The translations under genes were made by a program, and so were the position numbers. This document shows, in pieces, positions 1 through 6,280 of a stretch of DNA of 13,221 nt. Numbering within the stretch: the first letter of the stretch is position 1; each line of letters begins with the position of its first letter. This stretch comes from Rubrobacter sp. (lineage in GTDB: Bacteria > Actinomycetota > Rubrobacteria > Rubrobacterales > Rubrobacteraceae): contig JADDPV010000009.1 of NCBI GenBank assembly GCA_016781705.1, positions 1 through 13,221 of the forward strand. Reading direction: 5' to 3'. The notes beneath the pieces are model-generated. The model did no database searches, was not told the DNA's origin, and worked only from the letters and a program-made list of their open reading frames with translations.

Positions 1-231
1 TCATCGACGAAACTCACTCCCATGAATAATCCGGGTTAGGAGGTCCGCATCGCCGAGCTCACGCAGGCCTTCCAGCACACTCCGGTCCAAGGGGTCAGTA
101 GCCTCATCCGCTGTGGCCGCGGTGTCGTAGATTCCTTCGGGGAGGGCAAGCGAAGAGGACCCCGTACACATGAGTACACCTATGAGTTCGTGGACTCCAA
201 GGATACAACCGCCATCCTGATCGAGCAGCAA
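1..231 (-). CDS. hypothetical fragment with Hpt-like C-terminal end
   Basis: This reading frame of about 76 codons (TTG start at 231) ends with TGA at positions 1-3. It lies in the same frame as the histidine kinase and begins just after that gene's TAG; the open frame reaches back to 267 without a better start. Its last third, DPLDRSVLEGLRELGDADLL, resembles the first helix of histidine phosphotransfer (Hpt) domains, and the acidic Ala/Thr-rich linker before it looks like those joining receiver and Hpt domains. The first 45 residues resemble nothing I know. No phosphorylatable Hpt histidine is reached before the stop, so it would be non-functional as Hpt. It could be the remnant of a longer kinase or chance coding. 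An ATG at 23 (minus) could open another gene running off the window. I do not assign a function. Confidence 0.25.
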   Translation of the reverse strand: MLLDQDGGCILGVHELIGVLMCTGSSSLALPEGIYDTAATADEATDPLDRSVLEGLRELGDADLLTRIIHGSEFRR

Positions 232-267
232 CGGCGCGGTGTTGCTAACGTAGCTGTCGGCGTGGAG

Positions 268-1089
268 CTAGTTACGCGGTAGGTAGACGGTGAAGGTCGA
301 GCCCTTACCCAAAGTACTCTCGACGGCGACGCGGCCGCCATGGTTCTGGACGACGTGGCGGACGATGGAGAGGCCGAGGCCGGTGCCGCCGGTGGCCTTC
401 GAGCGGGCCTTGTCCACCCGGTAGAAGCGCTCGAAGATGCGTGAGAGCTTCTCGGGGGCGATGCCTATCCCCGTGTCCGAGACCCGCACGACGACCTCCC
501 TCTCGTTCGTCTCGCCCGTCACCTCGACCTGGCCGCCGGGTGGGGTGTACTTCACGGCGTTGTCCACGAGGTTGGAGAACATCGAGGTCAACTGCGTTTC
601 GTCGCCCCGGATAGCGTACCGGTCGGCGGCGCCGCTCCTCTTCCAGGTAAGGGTGATGCCCTTGTGACGGGCCGCCGGCCTGAGCCGCGAGAGCACGACC
701 ATCAAGATGCTCCTCACGTCCACGGGGTGGGGGTATTGGACCCCCTCCTCGCTCTCCAGCCGGGCGAGGTCAAGGAGGTCCGTGATCAGCTGCGCGAGCC
801 GTTCGGTCTCGTCCTTGAGCTGCCCGGCGAAAAAGCGTGCCTGCTCGGGGTCGTCGTCGAGGATGTCCACCAGGCTCTCGGCGAGGAGCTTGAGGCTCGT
901 CGCGGGCGTCTTGAGCTCGTGCGAGACGTTCGCGACGAAGTCCCGCCGCATCCTGTTGACCCGCCCGAACTCGGAGAGGCTCATGGGGCTGGTCTTCTCG
1001 GGATTATCCCCCCAGCCGAAACCTGACCCTGAATGCTCCTCTTCCAACCCCATCTCCGCGGGACCTCTCCGGTCTCCCTCGAGCGTCAC
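268..1089 (-). CDS. sensor histidine kinase core, PhoR-like, without membrane sensor region
   Basis: 273-residue kinase that would autophosphorylate on histidine and pass the phosphate to the response regulator encoded just upstream. The HisKA dimerisation box is FVANVSHELKTP with H57. The HATPase_c domain follows: N-box NLVDNAVKYTP (173-183), G1 DTGIG (205-209), F-box FERFYR (219-224) and G2 GTGLGL (235-240). All catalytic boxes are intact. The GTG start at 1089 lies 1 bp after the regulator's TAG, with a GAGAGG purine run about 13 nt upstream, so translation is probably coupled. PhoR-type kinases normally carry transmembrane helices and a PAS or HAMP region before HisKA. Here only about 45 polar residues precede it and no hydrophobic segment is present, so the protein should be cytoplasmic and take its signal from a partner, or else the gene has lost its 5' part. 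Kinase call is firm; the phosphate link is family inference. Confidence 0.9.
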   Translation of the reverse strand: MTLEGDRRGPAEMGLEEEHSGSGFGWGDNPEKTSPMSLSEFGRVNRMRRDFVANVSHELKTPATSLKLLAESLVDILDDDPEQARFFAGQLKDETERLAQLITDLLDLARLESEEGVQYPHPVDVRSILMVVLSRLRPAARHKGITLTWKRSGAADRYAIRGDETQLTSMFSNLVDNAVKYTPPGGQVEVTGETNEREVVVRVSDTGIGIAPEKLSRIFERFYRVDKARSKATGGTGLGLSIVRHVVQNHGGRVAVESTLGKGSTFTVYLPRN

Positions 1090-1090
1090 G

Positions 1091-1879
1091 CTATCCCGAA
1101 GACCTCTCTCCCCGCCCGACGGCGGAAGGAGCCTCCTCGTACCTCCCGGATCCTGCCGGCGAGGACCCTGCCGGCACCACCTCGAAGCGGTAGCCTAGGC
1201 CCCGGACGGTGTGAACGTACTCGTATTCGCTCTTCTTCGCCAAAGCCGCCCGGATGCGCCGGATGTGTACGTCTATGGTGCGAGAGGAGCCCACGCCCGC
1301 GTGGCCCCAGACCTCCTTGGCGAGGTCCTCCCGGCTCTTGAGTTCCCCGGGCCGCGCCGCCAGGGCCGCCAGGAGCTCGAACTCCTTCAGGCGCAGGTTC
1401 AGCGGCTCGCCGCCCGCGCGGGCCTTGAAGTTCTTCGTGTCCAGCCACAGGTCGCCGGCTTCCAGGATCTTGCCGCGCGCCCCCGGCGAGAGGGCGCTGC
1501 GCTTGAGGTTCGCGTTGATCCTGGCGACCAGCTCCTTCAGGCCGAAAGGCTTGGTTACATAGTCGTCGGCGCCGGCCTCGAAGCCGCGGACCTTGTCCTC
1601 CTCGGCGTCCTTGGCGGTGACCATAATGATCACGACCTCCCGGTCGCTCTCCCGCAGCCGCTCGCACACCCGGATACCCGACTCGCCCGGCAGCATCACG
1701 TCCAGCAGGATCAGGTCCGGCCTGAGCTTGCGTGCGAGCTTGAGAGCCTCGGACCCGTTTGTCGCCTTTTGCACGCCGAAGCCTTGCCTGCCCAGGTTGT
1801 AGGCCAGGGTGTCGAGGATCACCGCGTCGTCCTCGACGATCAAAACCTCCGCCACGCCGGTCACCGCGCTCGCGCCCAA
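1091..1879 (-). CDS. OmpR/PhoB-family response regulator
   Basis: 262-residue two-domain transcription factor. The receiver domain (about 10-125) has the acidic pocket EDD (16-18), phosphoacceptor D60 in LILLDVMLPG, switch T88 and K110 in the TKPF motif. A winged-helix DNA-binding domain of the Trans_reg_C type covers about 140-232, with the typical LRLKEFELLAALA and VDVHIRRIRAAL stretches and the closing VRGLGYRFE. A Ser/Gly-rich tail of about 28 residues follows. It is the first gene of the pair with the kinase. The start is uncertain: TTG at 1879 has a weak GACGAGG upstream, while GTG at 1855 would begin the protein right at the conserved AEVLIVEDD. Phosphate regulation (PhoP/PhoB/RegX3) is typical of the closest families, but nothing in the sequence fixes the regulon. 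Confidence 0.95.
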   Translation of the reverse strand: MGASAVTGVAEVLIVEDDAVILDTLAYNLGRQGFGVQKATNGSEALKLARKLRPDLILLDVMLPGESGIRVCERLRESDREVVIIMVTAKDAEEDKVRGFEAGADDYVTKPFGLKELVARINANLKRSALSPGARGKILEAGDLWLDTKNFKARAGGEPLNLRLKEFELLAALAARPGELKSREDLAKEVWGHAGVGSSRTIDVHIRRIRAALAKKSEYEYVHTVRGLGYRFEVVPAGSSPAGSGRYEEAPSAVGRGERSSG

Positions 1880-1917
1880 AGCCCACCAACCTCGTCTCGC
1901 CTCTCGCCGGCCACCAG

Positions 1918-1946
1918 AAGTATAGCTTATGGTAGTCCGCGGTTAG
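1918..1946 (-). promoter_or_regulatory. candidate promoter of the two-component pair
   Basis: On the minus strand a good -10 box TATACT (1923-1918) lies about 40 nt before the regulator start. The hexamer 17 nt further upstream, CTAACC, is a poor -35, so the promoter may need an activator, as is common for auto-regulated two-component operons. The assignment is from position and -10 quality only. Confidence 0.35.
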
Positions 1947-2071
1947 CTTTTGGCCCCTCAACTTTTGCCATTCGGCTCTCGCCCGGCCGCGCTGCGCAAA
2001 CGACTCCCGCCGGAAGCGCTCCGGGCGAACGGTCTGCGGGGTGCGATGGGTGACGGGCTGCACGAGCCTTA

Positions 2072-2091
2072 CTGACCGGCTGACAAGCTAG
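2072..2091 (+). repeat. short dispersed repeat, copy 1 (overlaps the dgcA promoter)
   Basis: The 20-mer CTGACCGGCTGACAAGCTAG differs at only two adjacent positions from 12471-12490 (CTGACCGGCTGACAGCCTAG). Its last three bases are the first three of the -10 box TAGAAT. A related, shorter unit lies at 11323-11340. All three copies are in non-coding DNA. Confidence 0.5.
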
Positions 2092-2094
2092 AAT
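2089..2094 (+). promoter_or_regulatory. -10 box, probable leaderless promoter of the epimerase gene
   Basis: TAGAAT matches five of six bases of the -10 consensus. The ATG at 2102 follows after 7 nt, exactly where transcription would begin, and no Shine-Dalgarno sequence is present. This favours a leaderless message. No convincing -35 lies 16-18 nt upstream. The box also argues against the ATG at 2093, which falls inside it. Confidence 0.45.
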
Positions 2095-2101
2095 GCGGCA
2101 C

Positions 2102-3097
2102 ATGGAGATCGGAGTCCAGAGGCTCACCGCACGCACGAAGCGCGCCTTCGCTATCGCCCACAGCTCCTCGGAGGTCTTCGAGCGCATGGTCCTGACCCTG
2201 GGAGAGGACGGCTTCACGGGCTACGGCGAAGCCGCCCCGACCGCCTACTACGGCGAGAGCGCCGCCGAAGCCACCAGCGCCCTGGACCGGGTAGAGATCC
2301 ACGACCCCTGGGACGTGGAGGGGACCCTGGGAGCTAACCTCCACCTCCCCCCGTCGGCGCTGGCCGCCCTCGACGCGGCGCTGCACGACCTCGCCGCTAA
2401 GCGCCTCGGCGTCCCCGTCTACTGGCTCCTGGGCCTCGCCCGCCCCGAGCCGGTGAGCGCCTACACTCTGGGCATAGCGGACCCCGAGACCACCGTTGGG
2501 GAGGCGAAGAGGCTCTCGGGGTACCCGATCCTGAAGATGAAGGTGGGCGGATGGGAGGACCTCGAAACGGTCCGGGCAGTATCGGAGGTCTCGGGAGCCC
2601 GTCTGTGGGTGGACGCCAACGAGGCTTTCTCGCCCCAGGAGGCGGTCGAGGCGGCGCTGGAGCTGAAGCGTATGGGCGTGGAGATGGTCGAGCAACCCGT
2701 CCCCGCCTCCGCCGGGCCGGAGGCGCTGAGGAAGGTGGCGGAGGCGGTGCGTCCCGTGCCCGTCGTCGCGGACGAGAGCGCCGTGGCGGCCCGCGACGTA
2801 CCGGGGCTCGCCGGTTGCGTCGCCGGCGTCAACGTCAAGCTCGCCAAGTGCGGCGGGATCCGGCACGCGCTCGAGATGATCCACACCGCCCGCGCCCACG
2901 GAATGCTCGTCATGCTCGGCTGCATGGTCGAGACCACTTTAGGGATAGCCGCGGCGGCCCAGCTCTCGGGCCTCGTGGACTTCGTGGACCTCGACGGCGC
3001 GATGCTCCTCGCCGACGACCCGTTTTCGGGCCTGAGCTACGAGAACGGCCGCATCTTCCTCCCCGAAACCCCCGGCCTCGGCGTGGAGCCGCGGTGA
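2102..3097 (+). CDS. dgcA: enolase-superfamily epimerase: N-acetyl-D-glutamate racemase / dipeptide epimerase type
   Basis: Racemase of the muconate-lactonizing-enzyme subgroup, about 331 residues, usual length for the family. It should invert the alpha carbon of an N-acylated glutamate: either L-Ala-D/L-Glu from peptidoglycan or N-acetyl-D-glutamate. Numbered from an alternative ATG at 2093 (subtract 3 for the start used here), the features are KMKVG with K148/K150, metal ligands D174 (VDAN), E200 (VEQP) and D227 (ADES), the second catalytic lysine in VNVKLAKCGG (K249), and the DLD motif at 299-301 that in dipeptide epimerases holds the substrate ammonium group. The start is chosen from the -10 box 7 nt upstream. 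The gene overlaps the DUF1611 gene by GTGA; that pairing is the DgcA-DgcN module of D-glutamate catabolism, which is why I prefer that name. Superfamily is certain, substrate is inference. Confidence 0.85.
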   Translation: MEIGVQRLTARTKRAFAIAHSSSEVFERMVLTLGEDGFTGYGEAAPTAYYGESAAEATSALDRVEIHDPWDVEGTLGANLHLPPSALAALDAALHDLAAKRLGVPVYWLLGLARPEPVSAYTLGIADPETTVGEAKRLSGYPILKMKVGGWEDLETVRAVSEVSGARLWVDANEAFSPQEAVEAALELKRMGVEMVEQPVPASAGPEALRKVAEAVRPVPVVADESAVAARDVPGLAGCVAGVNVKLAKCGGIRHALEMIHTARAHGMLVMLGCMVETTLGIAAAAQLSGLVDFVDLDGAMLLADDPFSGLSYENGRIFLPETPGLGVEPR

Positions 3098-4161
3098 CGG
3101 TTTCCGGTGACGCAGCCGGCGGAACGCCCCGCCGCCGGTACGCTATCCTGGCCGACGGCTGGTTCGCCAACCACCACGCCAAGACCGCGCACGGCCTCCT
3201 CTCCTACGGCAAGGACGAGGTGGTCTGCGTTATCGACTCGACGCTCGCGGGACGGCGTGCCCGCGACGCCGTGCCGGGCCTCCGCCGCGACGCCCCAATA
3301 GTCGGCGCGCTGGGGGATGCCCTGGAGCGCGGACCGACCTCCATCATCGTTGGGCTCGCCCCGGCCGGCGGGCGGTTGCCCGGGGAGTGGATGAAGGTTT
3401 TGAGGGAAGCCGCCGACGCGGGGCTCGAAGTCGTTAGCGGCCTGCACCAGCGGCTCGGGCCGGAGTTGCCGGGGGCGAAGGTGTGGGACGTGCGCGAGCC
3501 GCCGGAGGACGTGCCGCTCTTCTCCGGCGAGGGTTTCGCGGTCAAGCCGAAGGTCGCGCTCACCGTCGGGACGAACAGCGCCATCGGGAAGATGACGGCG
3601 ACGCTGGAGATCGAACGCGCCGCAAGGGAGAGGGGTCTCGACGCCGGGTTCGTCGCCACGGGCCAGACGGGTGTTGTGATCTCCAGTTGGGGCATCTGCG
3701 TGGACGCCGTGGTCTCGGACTTCATCGCCGGCGCCGCCGAGCGGTTGGTGCTCGAGGCCGCGCGAAGCTCCCCGGACCTGATCCTGGTCGAGGGCCAGGG
3801 CTCCCTGGGGCACCCGGCCTACTCAGGCGTCACGCTTGGGTTGCTGCACGGCTCGTGCCCGGACTGCCTGATCCTGTGCGCCGACGCCTCCGACGAGGAG
3901 ATCCTCGCCAAAGTCCCCCGCCCGACCCCCGAAGCCATCATTCCCCTCTACGAGGGTGTGGCCGCCCTCGTCAAGCCCGCCCCCGTCGTCGCCGTCAGCG
4001 TCAACACCCGCGGTCTGGACGACGAAGCCGCTCGGACGTTCGTCGAGCGCGTCGCCGCCACCACCGATCTCCCGACCGCCGACCCGGTGCGTAGTGGGGC
4101 CGCCCCCATCCTCGACGCCGTCCTCGCCGCGCCGAAGACCGCGGCGTCGCGGGTTCAATAG
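3094..4161 (+). CDS. dgcN: DUF1611 protein, probable D-glutamate N-acetyltransferase DgcN
   Basis: 355 residues starting at GTG 3094, whose last two bases are the first two of the epimerase stop (GTGA overlap), so translation is coupled. The N-terminal part (15-130) is Rossmann-like, with YAILADGWF and an IIVGLAPAGG strand-turn. The C-terminal part (150-350) carries a P-loop-like VGTNSAIGKMT (158-168), FVATGQTG (186-193) and VEGQGSLGHPAYSGVT (232-247), the signatures of the DUF1611 family. In the characterised marine pathway this family N-acetylates D-glutamate before its partner epimerises it to N-acetyl-L-glutamate. Older annotations call the family NAD-dependent epimerase/dehydratase, and the P-loop would also fit a nucleotide-using ligase. 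Both reading frame and length look intact. No LysR-type DgcR regulator is present nearby. Confidence 0.8.
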   Translation: MTVSGDAAGGTPRRRYAILADGWFANHHAKTAHGLLSYGKDEVVCVIDSTLAGRRARDAVPGLRRDAPIVGALGDALERGPTSIIVGLAPAGGRLPGEWMKVLREAADAGLEVVSGLHQRLGPELPGAKVWDVREPPEDVPLFSGEGFAVKPKVALTVGTNSAIGKMTATLEIERAARERGLDAGFVATGQTGVVISSWGICVDAVVSDFIAGAAERLVLEAARSSPDLILVEGQGSLGHPAYSGVTLGLLHGSCPDCLILCADASDEEILAKVPRPTPEAIIPLYEGVAALVKPAPVVAVSVNTRGLDDEAARTFVERVAATTDLPTADPVRSGAAPILDAVLAAPKTAASRVQ

Positions 4162-4215
4162 CTGTCTCAGGACTGCGTGGCGGCGGCCTGGAAGGTGGAG
4201 GTCGAGTCCGGCCGA

Positions 4216-4244
4216 TTGACGCAAACTATACAATGATCTAGATA
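4216..4244 (+). promoter_or_regulatory. sigma-70-like promoter of the methyltransferase gene
   Basis: TTGACG (4216-4221) and TAGATA (4239-4244) are separated by exactly 17 nt, inside an AT-rich patch that stands out from its GC-rich surroundings. Transcription would start near 4251, leaving a short leader with GGGAGG just before the ATG at 4273. Confidence 0.6.
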
Positions 4245-4272
4245 AGGTTGATAGGTGATTGAGGGAGGACTG

Positions 4273-5289
4273 ATGACTGGGAGTGAGCTATCTCCTCGAG
4301 ACAATCTATTTATTGCGGATGACGAACGCCTTCCAGGTGTCCCAGGCGATCCACGTCGCCGCCACCCTCGGGATCGCCGACCTGCTGGAGGATGGGCCCA
4401 GGAGCGCGGATGAGCTAGCCGAGGGCACGGGAACGGACGCGCCTACCCTCTATCGGCTTTTGCGCGCGTTGGCCAGCGTCGGGGTGTTTACCGAAATCGA
4501 TGGCCGCTTCGGCTTAACGCCGCTGGCGGAGTATCTCCGGACGGACGCCCCCGGCTCGCTGCGCGCCTGGGCGATGCAGGTCGGCCAACGGTACTTCTGG
4601 ACGAGTTGGGGGCATCTCCTCCACAGCGTCAGAACCGGCGAGCCGGCCTTCGCCGAGCTGTACGGGACGACCCCCTGGGAATACCGGGCGGCCCACCCGG
4701 AGGAGGACGCCGTCTTCAACGCGGCGATGACCAACCTCTCAGCGGGCGTGGTTGAGGCGGTCGCGCGACGCTATGACTTCTCGGGATACGGTGTCCTCGT
4801 CGACGTGGGAGGCGGCCAGGGCGCGCTCCTCGCGGCGATCCTGGCAGCAAACCCTAACCTGCGCGGCATACTGTTTGATCAGCCCCACATCGTCGCCGCC
4901 GCGGGAGCCCTGCTTGAGCAAGCGGGCGTCGCGGATCGTTGCGAGGTCGTCGGCGGGAGTTTCTTTGACACGGTGCCGGCGGGGCTGACGCTTACCTGCT
5001 CAAGAGCATCGTCCACGACTGGGATGACGCGGCGGCGATCGAGATCCTGCGCAAGTGCCGCGCGGCGATGGCCGATACCGGAAGACTCCTCGTGGTCGAG
5101 TTCGTCATCCGGCCGGGGAACGAGCCGGACCCGGCGAAGTTCTCTGACCTGAACATGCTCGTCATGCTCGGGGGCCGGGAGCGGACGGCCGACGATTTCG
5201 AAAGGCTATATGCCGAGGCCGGGTTCAGGCTGACCGACATCATCCGCACCGGATCGCCATTCGCCATCATCGAAGGCGCTCCGGCCTGA
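4273..5289 (+). pseudogene. SAM-dependent O-methyltransferase, frameshifted
   Basis: Family-2 O-methyltransferase (PF00891 type) for an unknown small-molecule hydroxyl. The N-terminal winged-helix dimerisation domain reads AFQVSQAIHVAATLGIADLL; the SAM site is LVDVGGGQG (about residues 172-180); the catalytic-base region is KSIVHDWDD, and the C-terminus ends DIIRTGSPFAIIEGAPA. Two lesions are visible. At 4985 the frame breaks in a GGGG run: one more G would join VPAG to ADAYLLKSIVHDW. Near 4312 one extra base separates MTGSELSPRDNLF, which starts at ATG 4273 behind GGGAGG, from LRMTNAFQVSQ. If that first break is discounted the gene starts at GTG 4283, which has a poor ribosome site. The two indels cancel in length (1017 nt, 339 codons). 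The gene is either a recent pseudogene or carries sequencing errors, as the remaining sequence is well conserved. Confidence 0.8.
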
Positions 5290-5448
5290 TCCGCTCCAGA
5301 AGACGCCCGCTCGGCTCACGGCCGAGATAGACAGCTTCGGCACCCGTTCCTGGGCTGGCGTGAGACATACGCATTAGCCTCCCGTTTATCCACGCAGCGA
5401 AGCAGGTCGTTTCGGACCCGCTAACCTGTGGGGAGGCCTTGCGGGCCG

Positions 5449-5475
5449 GTTCAGATCCGTTAAAGCGGCGTTAAA
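5449..5475 (+). repeat. short direct repeats upstream of the HNH gene promoter
   Basis: GTTCAG (5449), GTTAAA (5459) and GTTAAA (5470) are spaced 10 and 11 nt apart, about one helical turn, just upstream of the -35 box. The spacing and the GTTCA-like core recall actinobacterial PHO boxes (direct repeat units of 11 nt). A partly overlapping inverted pair, TAAAC (5472-5476) and GTTTA (5484-5488), covers the -35. The arrangement is seen; binding by a regulator is a guess. Confidence 0.3.
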
Positions 5476-5484
5476 CGTTGTATG

Positions 5485-5513
5485 TTTACCTAAGCATCCG
5501 GTTATGTTAGACT
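5485..5513 (+). promoter_or_regulatory. promoter of the HNH gene, placed for leaderless transcription
   Basis: TTTACC (5485-5490) and TAGACT (5508-5513) are 17 nt apart. The GTG start codon at 5521 follows the -10 after 7 nt, so the transcript should begin at or next to the start codon. There is no Shine-Dalgarno sequence, which fits. Confidence 0.5.
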
Positions 5514-5520
5514 TCGCGAC

Positions 5521-6066
5521 GTGGCGCGGTGTTTGACTTTGAACGCTAGTTTCGAGCCCGTGGCTCTGGTTCCGGCGAAGCGGGCGATCGTGCTGGTCGT
5601 CTCGGAGAAGGCCGAGATCGTGGAGGCTAACCTGGAGCGCCGCTTCCGCTCGGAGAATACCGAGTACCCGTACCCGCTGGTGATCCGGCTAGTGAAGTTC
5701 GTCGAGATCCCACGCCGCCTGAGGAAGCACGTGTCGAACGCGATCCTGTTCGCCCGCGACAACTACCGTTGCCAGTACTGCTCGAAGCACCGCGATGACC
5801 TGAGCCGCCGCGACTGCCTCACCCGTGACCACGTCAAGCCTCTCTCGCGCGGCGGCGCCAACACCTGGGACAACGTCGTCACCGCCTGCACCAAGTGCAA
5901 CGCGCGCAAGGGCAACCGGCTGCCGATGGAGTGCGGCATGTACCCCAAGAGCACCCCCAAAGAGCCGCGCTACGTGGTGATGGTGTGGTACTCGCGCGGC
6001 CTGAACCCCGTCCAGCGCCGCTACGTCGAGCAGTTCTACGGGCCGCTGGGCGAACCGGCGGTTTAG
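5521..6066 (+). CDS. HNH endonuclease domain protein
   Basis: 181 residues. The N-terminal 70 residues (LTLNASFEPVALVPAKRAIV...) are the conserved beta-strand region found in many stand-alone actinobacterial and deinococcal HNH proteins. The nuclease domain (75-135) has zinc-type cysteine pairs CQYC (84-87) and CTKC (123-126), the catalytic DH pair D103-H104 in TRDHVKP, N118 in DNVV and N127/N132 in CNARKGN, so the full HNH signature is present. It probably cuts or nicks DNA; the biological role of these proteins, often suggested to be in repair or restriction, is not established. It has its own promoter and no methyltransferase partner beside it, so a restriction-modification role has no local support. 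The GTG start was chosen from the promoter geometry and because the conserved N-terminus starts there. Confidence 0.9.
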   Translation: MARCLTLNASFEPVALVPAKRAIVLVVSEKAEIVEANLERRFRSENTEYPYPLVIRLVKFVEIPRRLRKHVSNAILFARDNYRCQYCSKHRDDLSRRDCLTRDHVKPLSRGGANTWDNVVTACTKCNARKGNRLPMECGMYPKSTPKEPRYVVMVWYSRGLNPVQRRYVEQFYGPLGEPAV

Positions 6067-6211
6067 TAACGGTTTTCACCATTGACTGTTTCTTGGTTGC
6101 ACAAGACAGCTTAAGATCGACGCCTCGACCGCGCCGCCCCGAGGCTCAAGGCCCATCAAGTCTCTGAGTACAACCCACCAGCGGTTCGGCGGAAGCCACG
6201 GTATTAGCGGG

Positions 6212-6239
6212 CTGACATGCCGGCACGCTCGGATATACT
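6212..6239 (+). promoter_or_regulatory. promoter of the MoxR operon
   Basis: CTGACA (6212-6217) and TATACT (6234-6239) are 16 nt apart, each matching five of six consensus bases. Transcription would start near 6246, giving a leader of about 35 nt before the TTG at 6281. Confidence 0.6.
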
Positions 6240-6280
6240 CACGGCTCGTTGACGTAAAGAGTTGGTGGGCAGGTTCCCTT

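Noticed and set aside
251..270. Inverted repeat TAGCT/AGCTA at the kinase stop as a terminator
   Set aside because: The stem is only 5 bp with a 10-nt loop and no T-run.
1086..2063. Long minus-strand frame of 325 codons across the response regulator
   Set aside because: It is Arg/Gly-rich and has no family features; the regulator in another frame has clear receiver and winged-helix domains.
2551..3093. Plus-strand extension of the DUF1611 frame upstream into the epimerase
   Set aside because: The upstream part is a low-complexity Arg/Gly frame overlapping the well-supported epimerase; the real start is the GTG at 3094.
6082..6110. TTGACT after the HNH gene as a -35 box
   Set aside because: The nearest -10-like TTAAGA is 23 nt away; the CTGACA/TATACT pair downstream is far better.
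6122..6145. GCCTCG/CGAGGC hairpin after the HNH gene as a terminator
   Set aside because: The stem is 6 bp with a 12-nt loop and no U-tract, too weak to call in GC-rich DNA.
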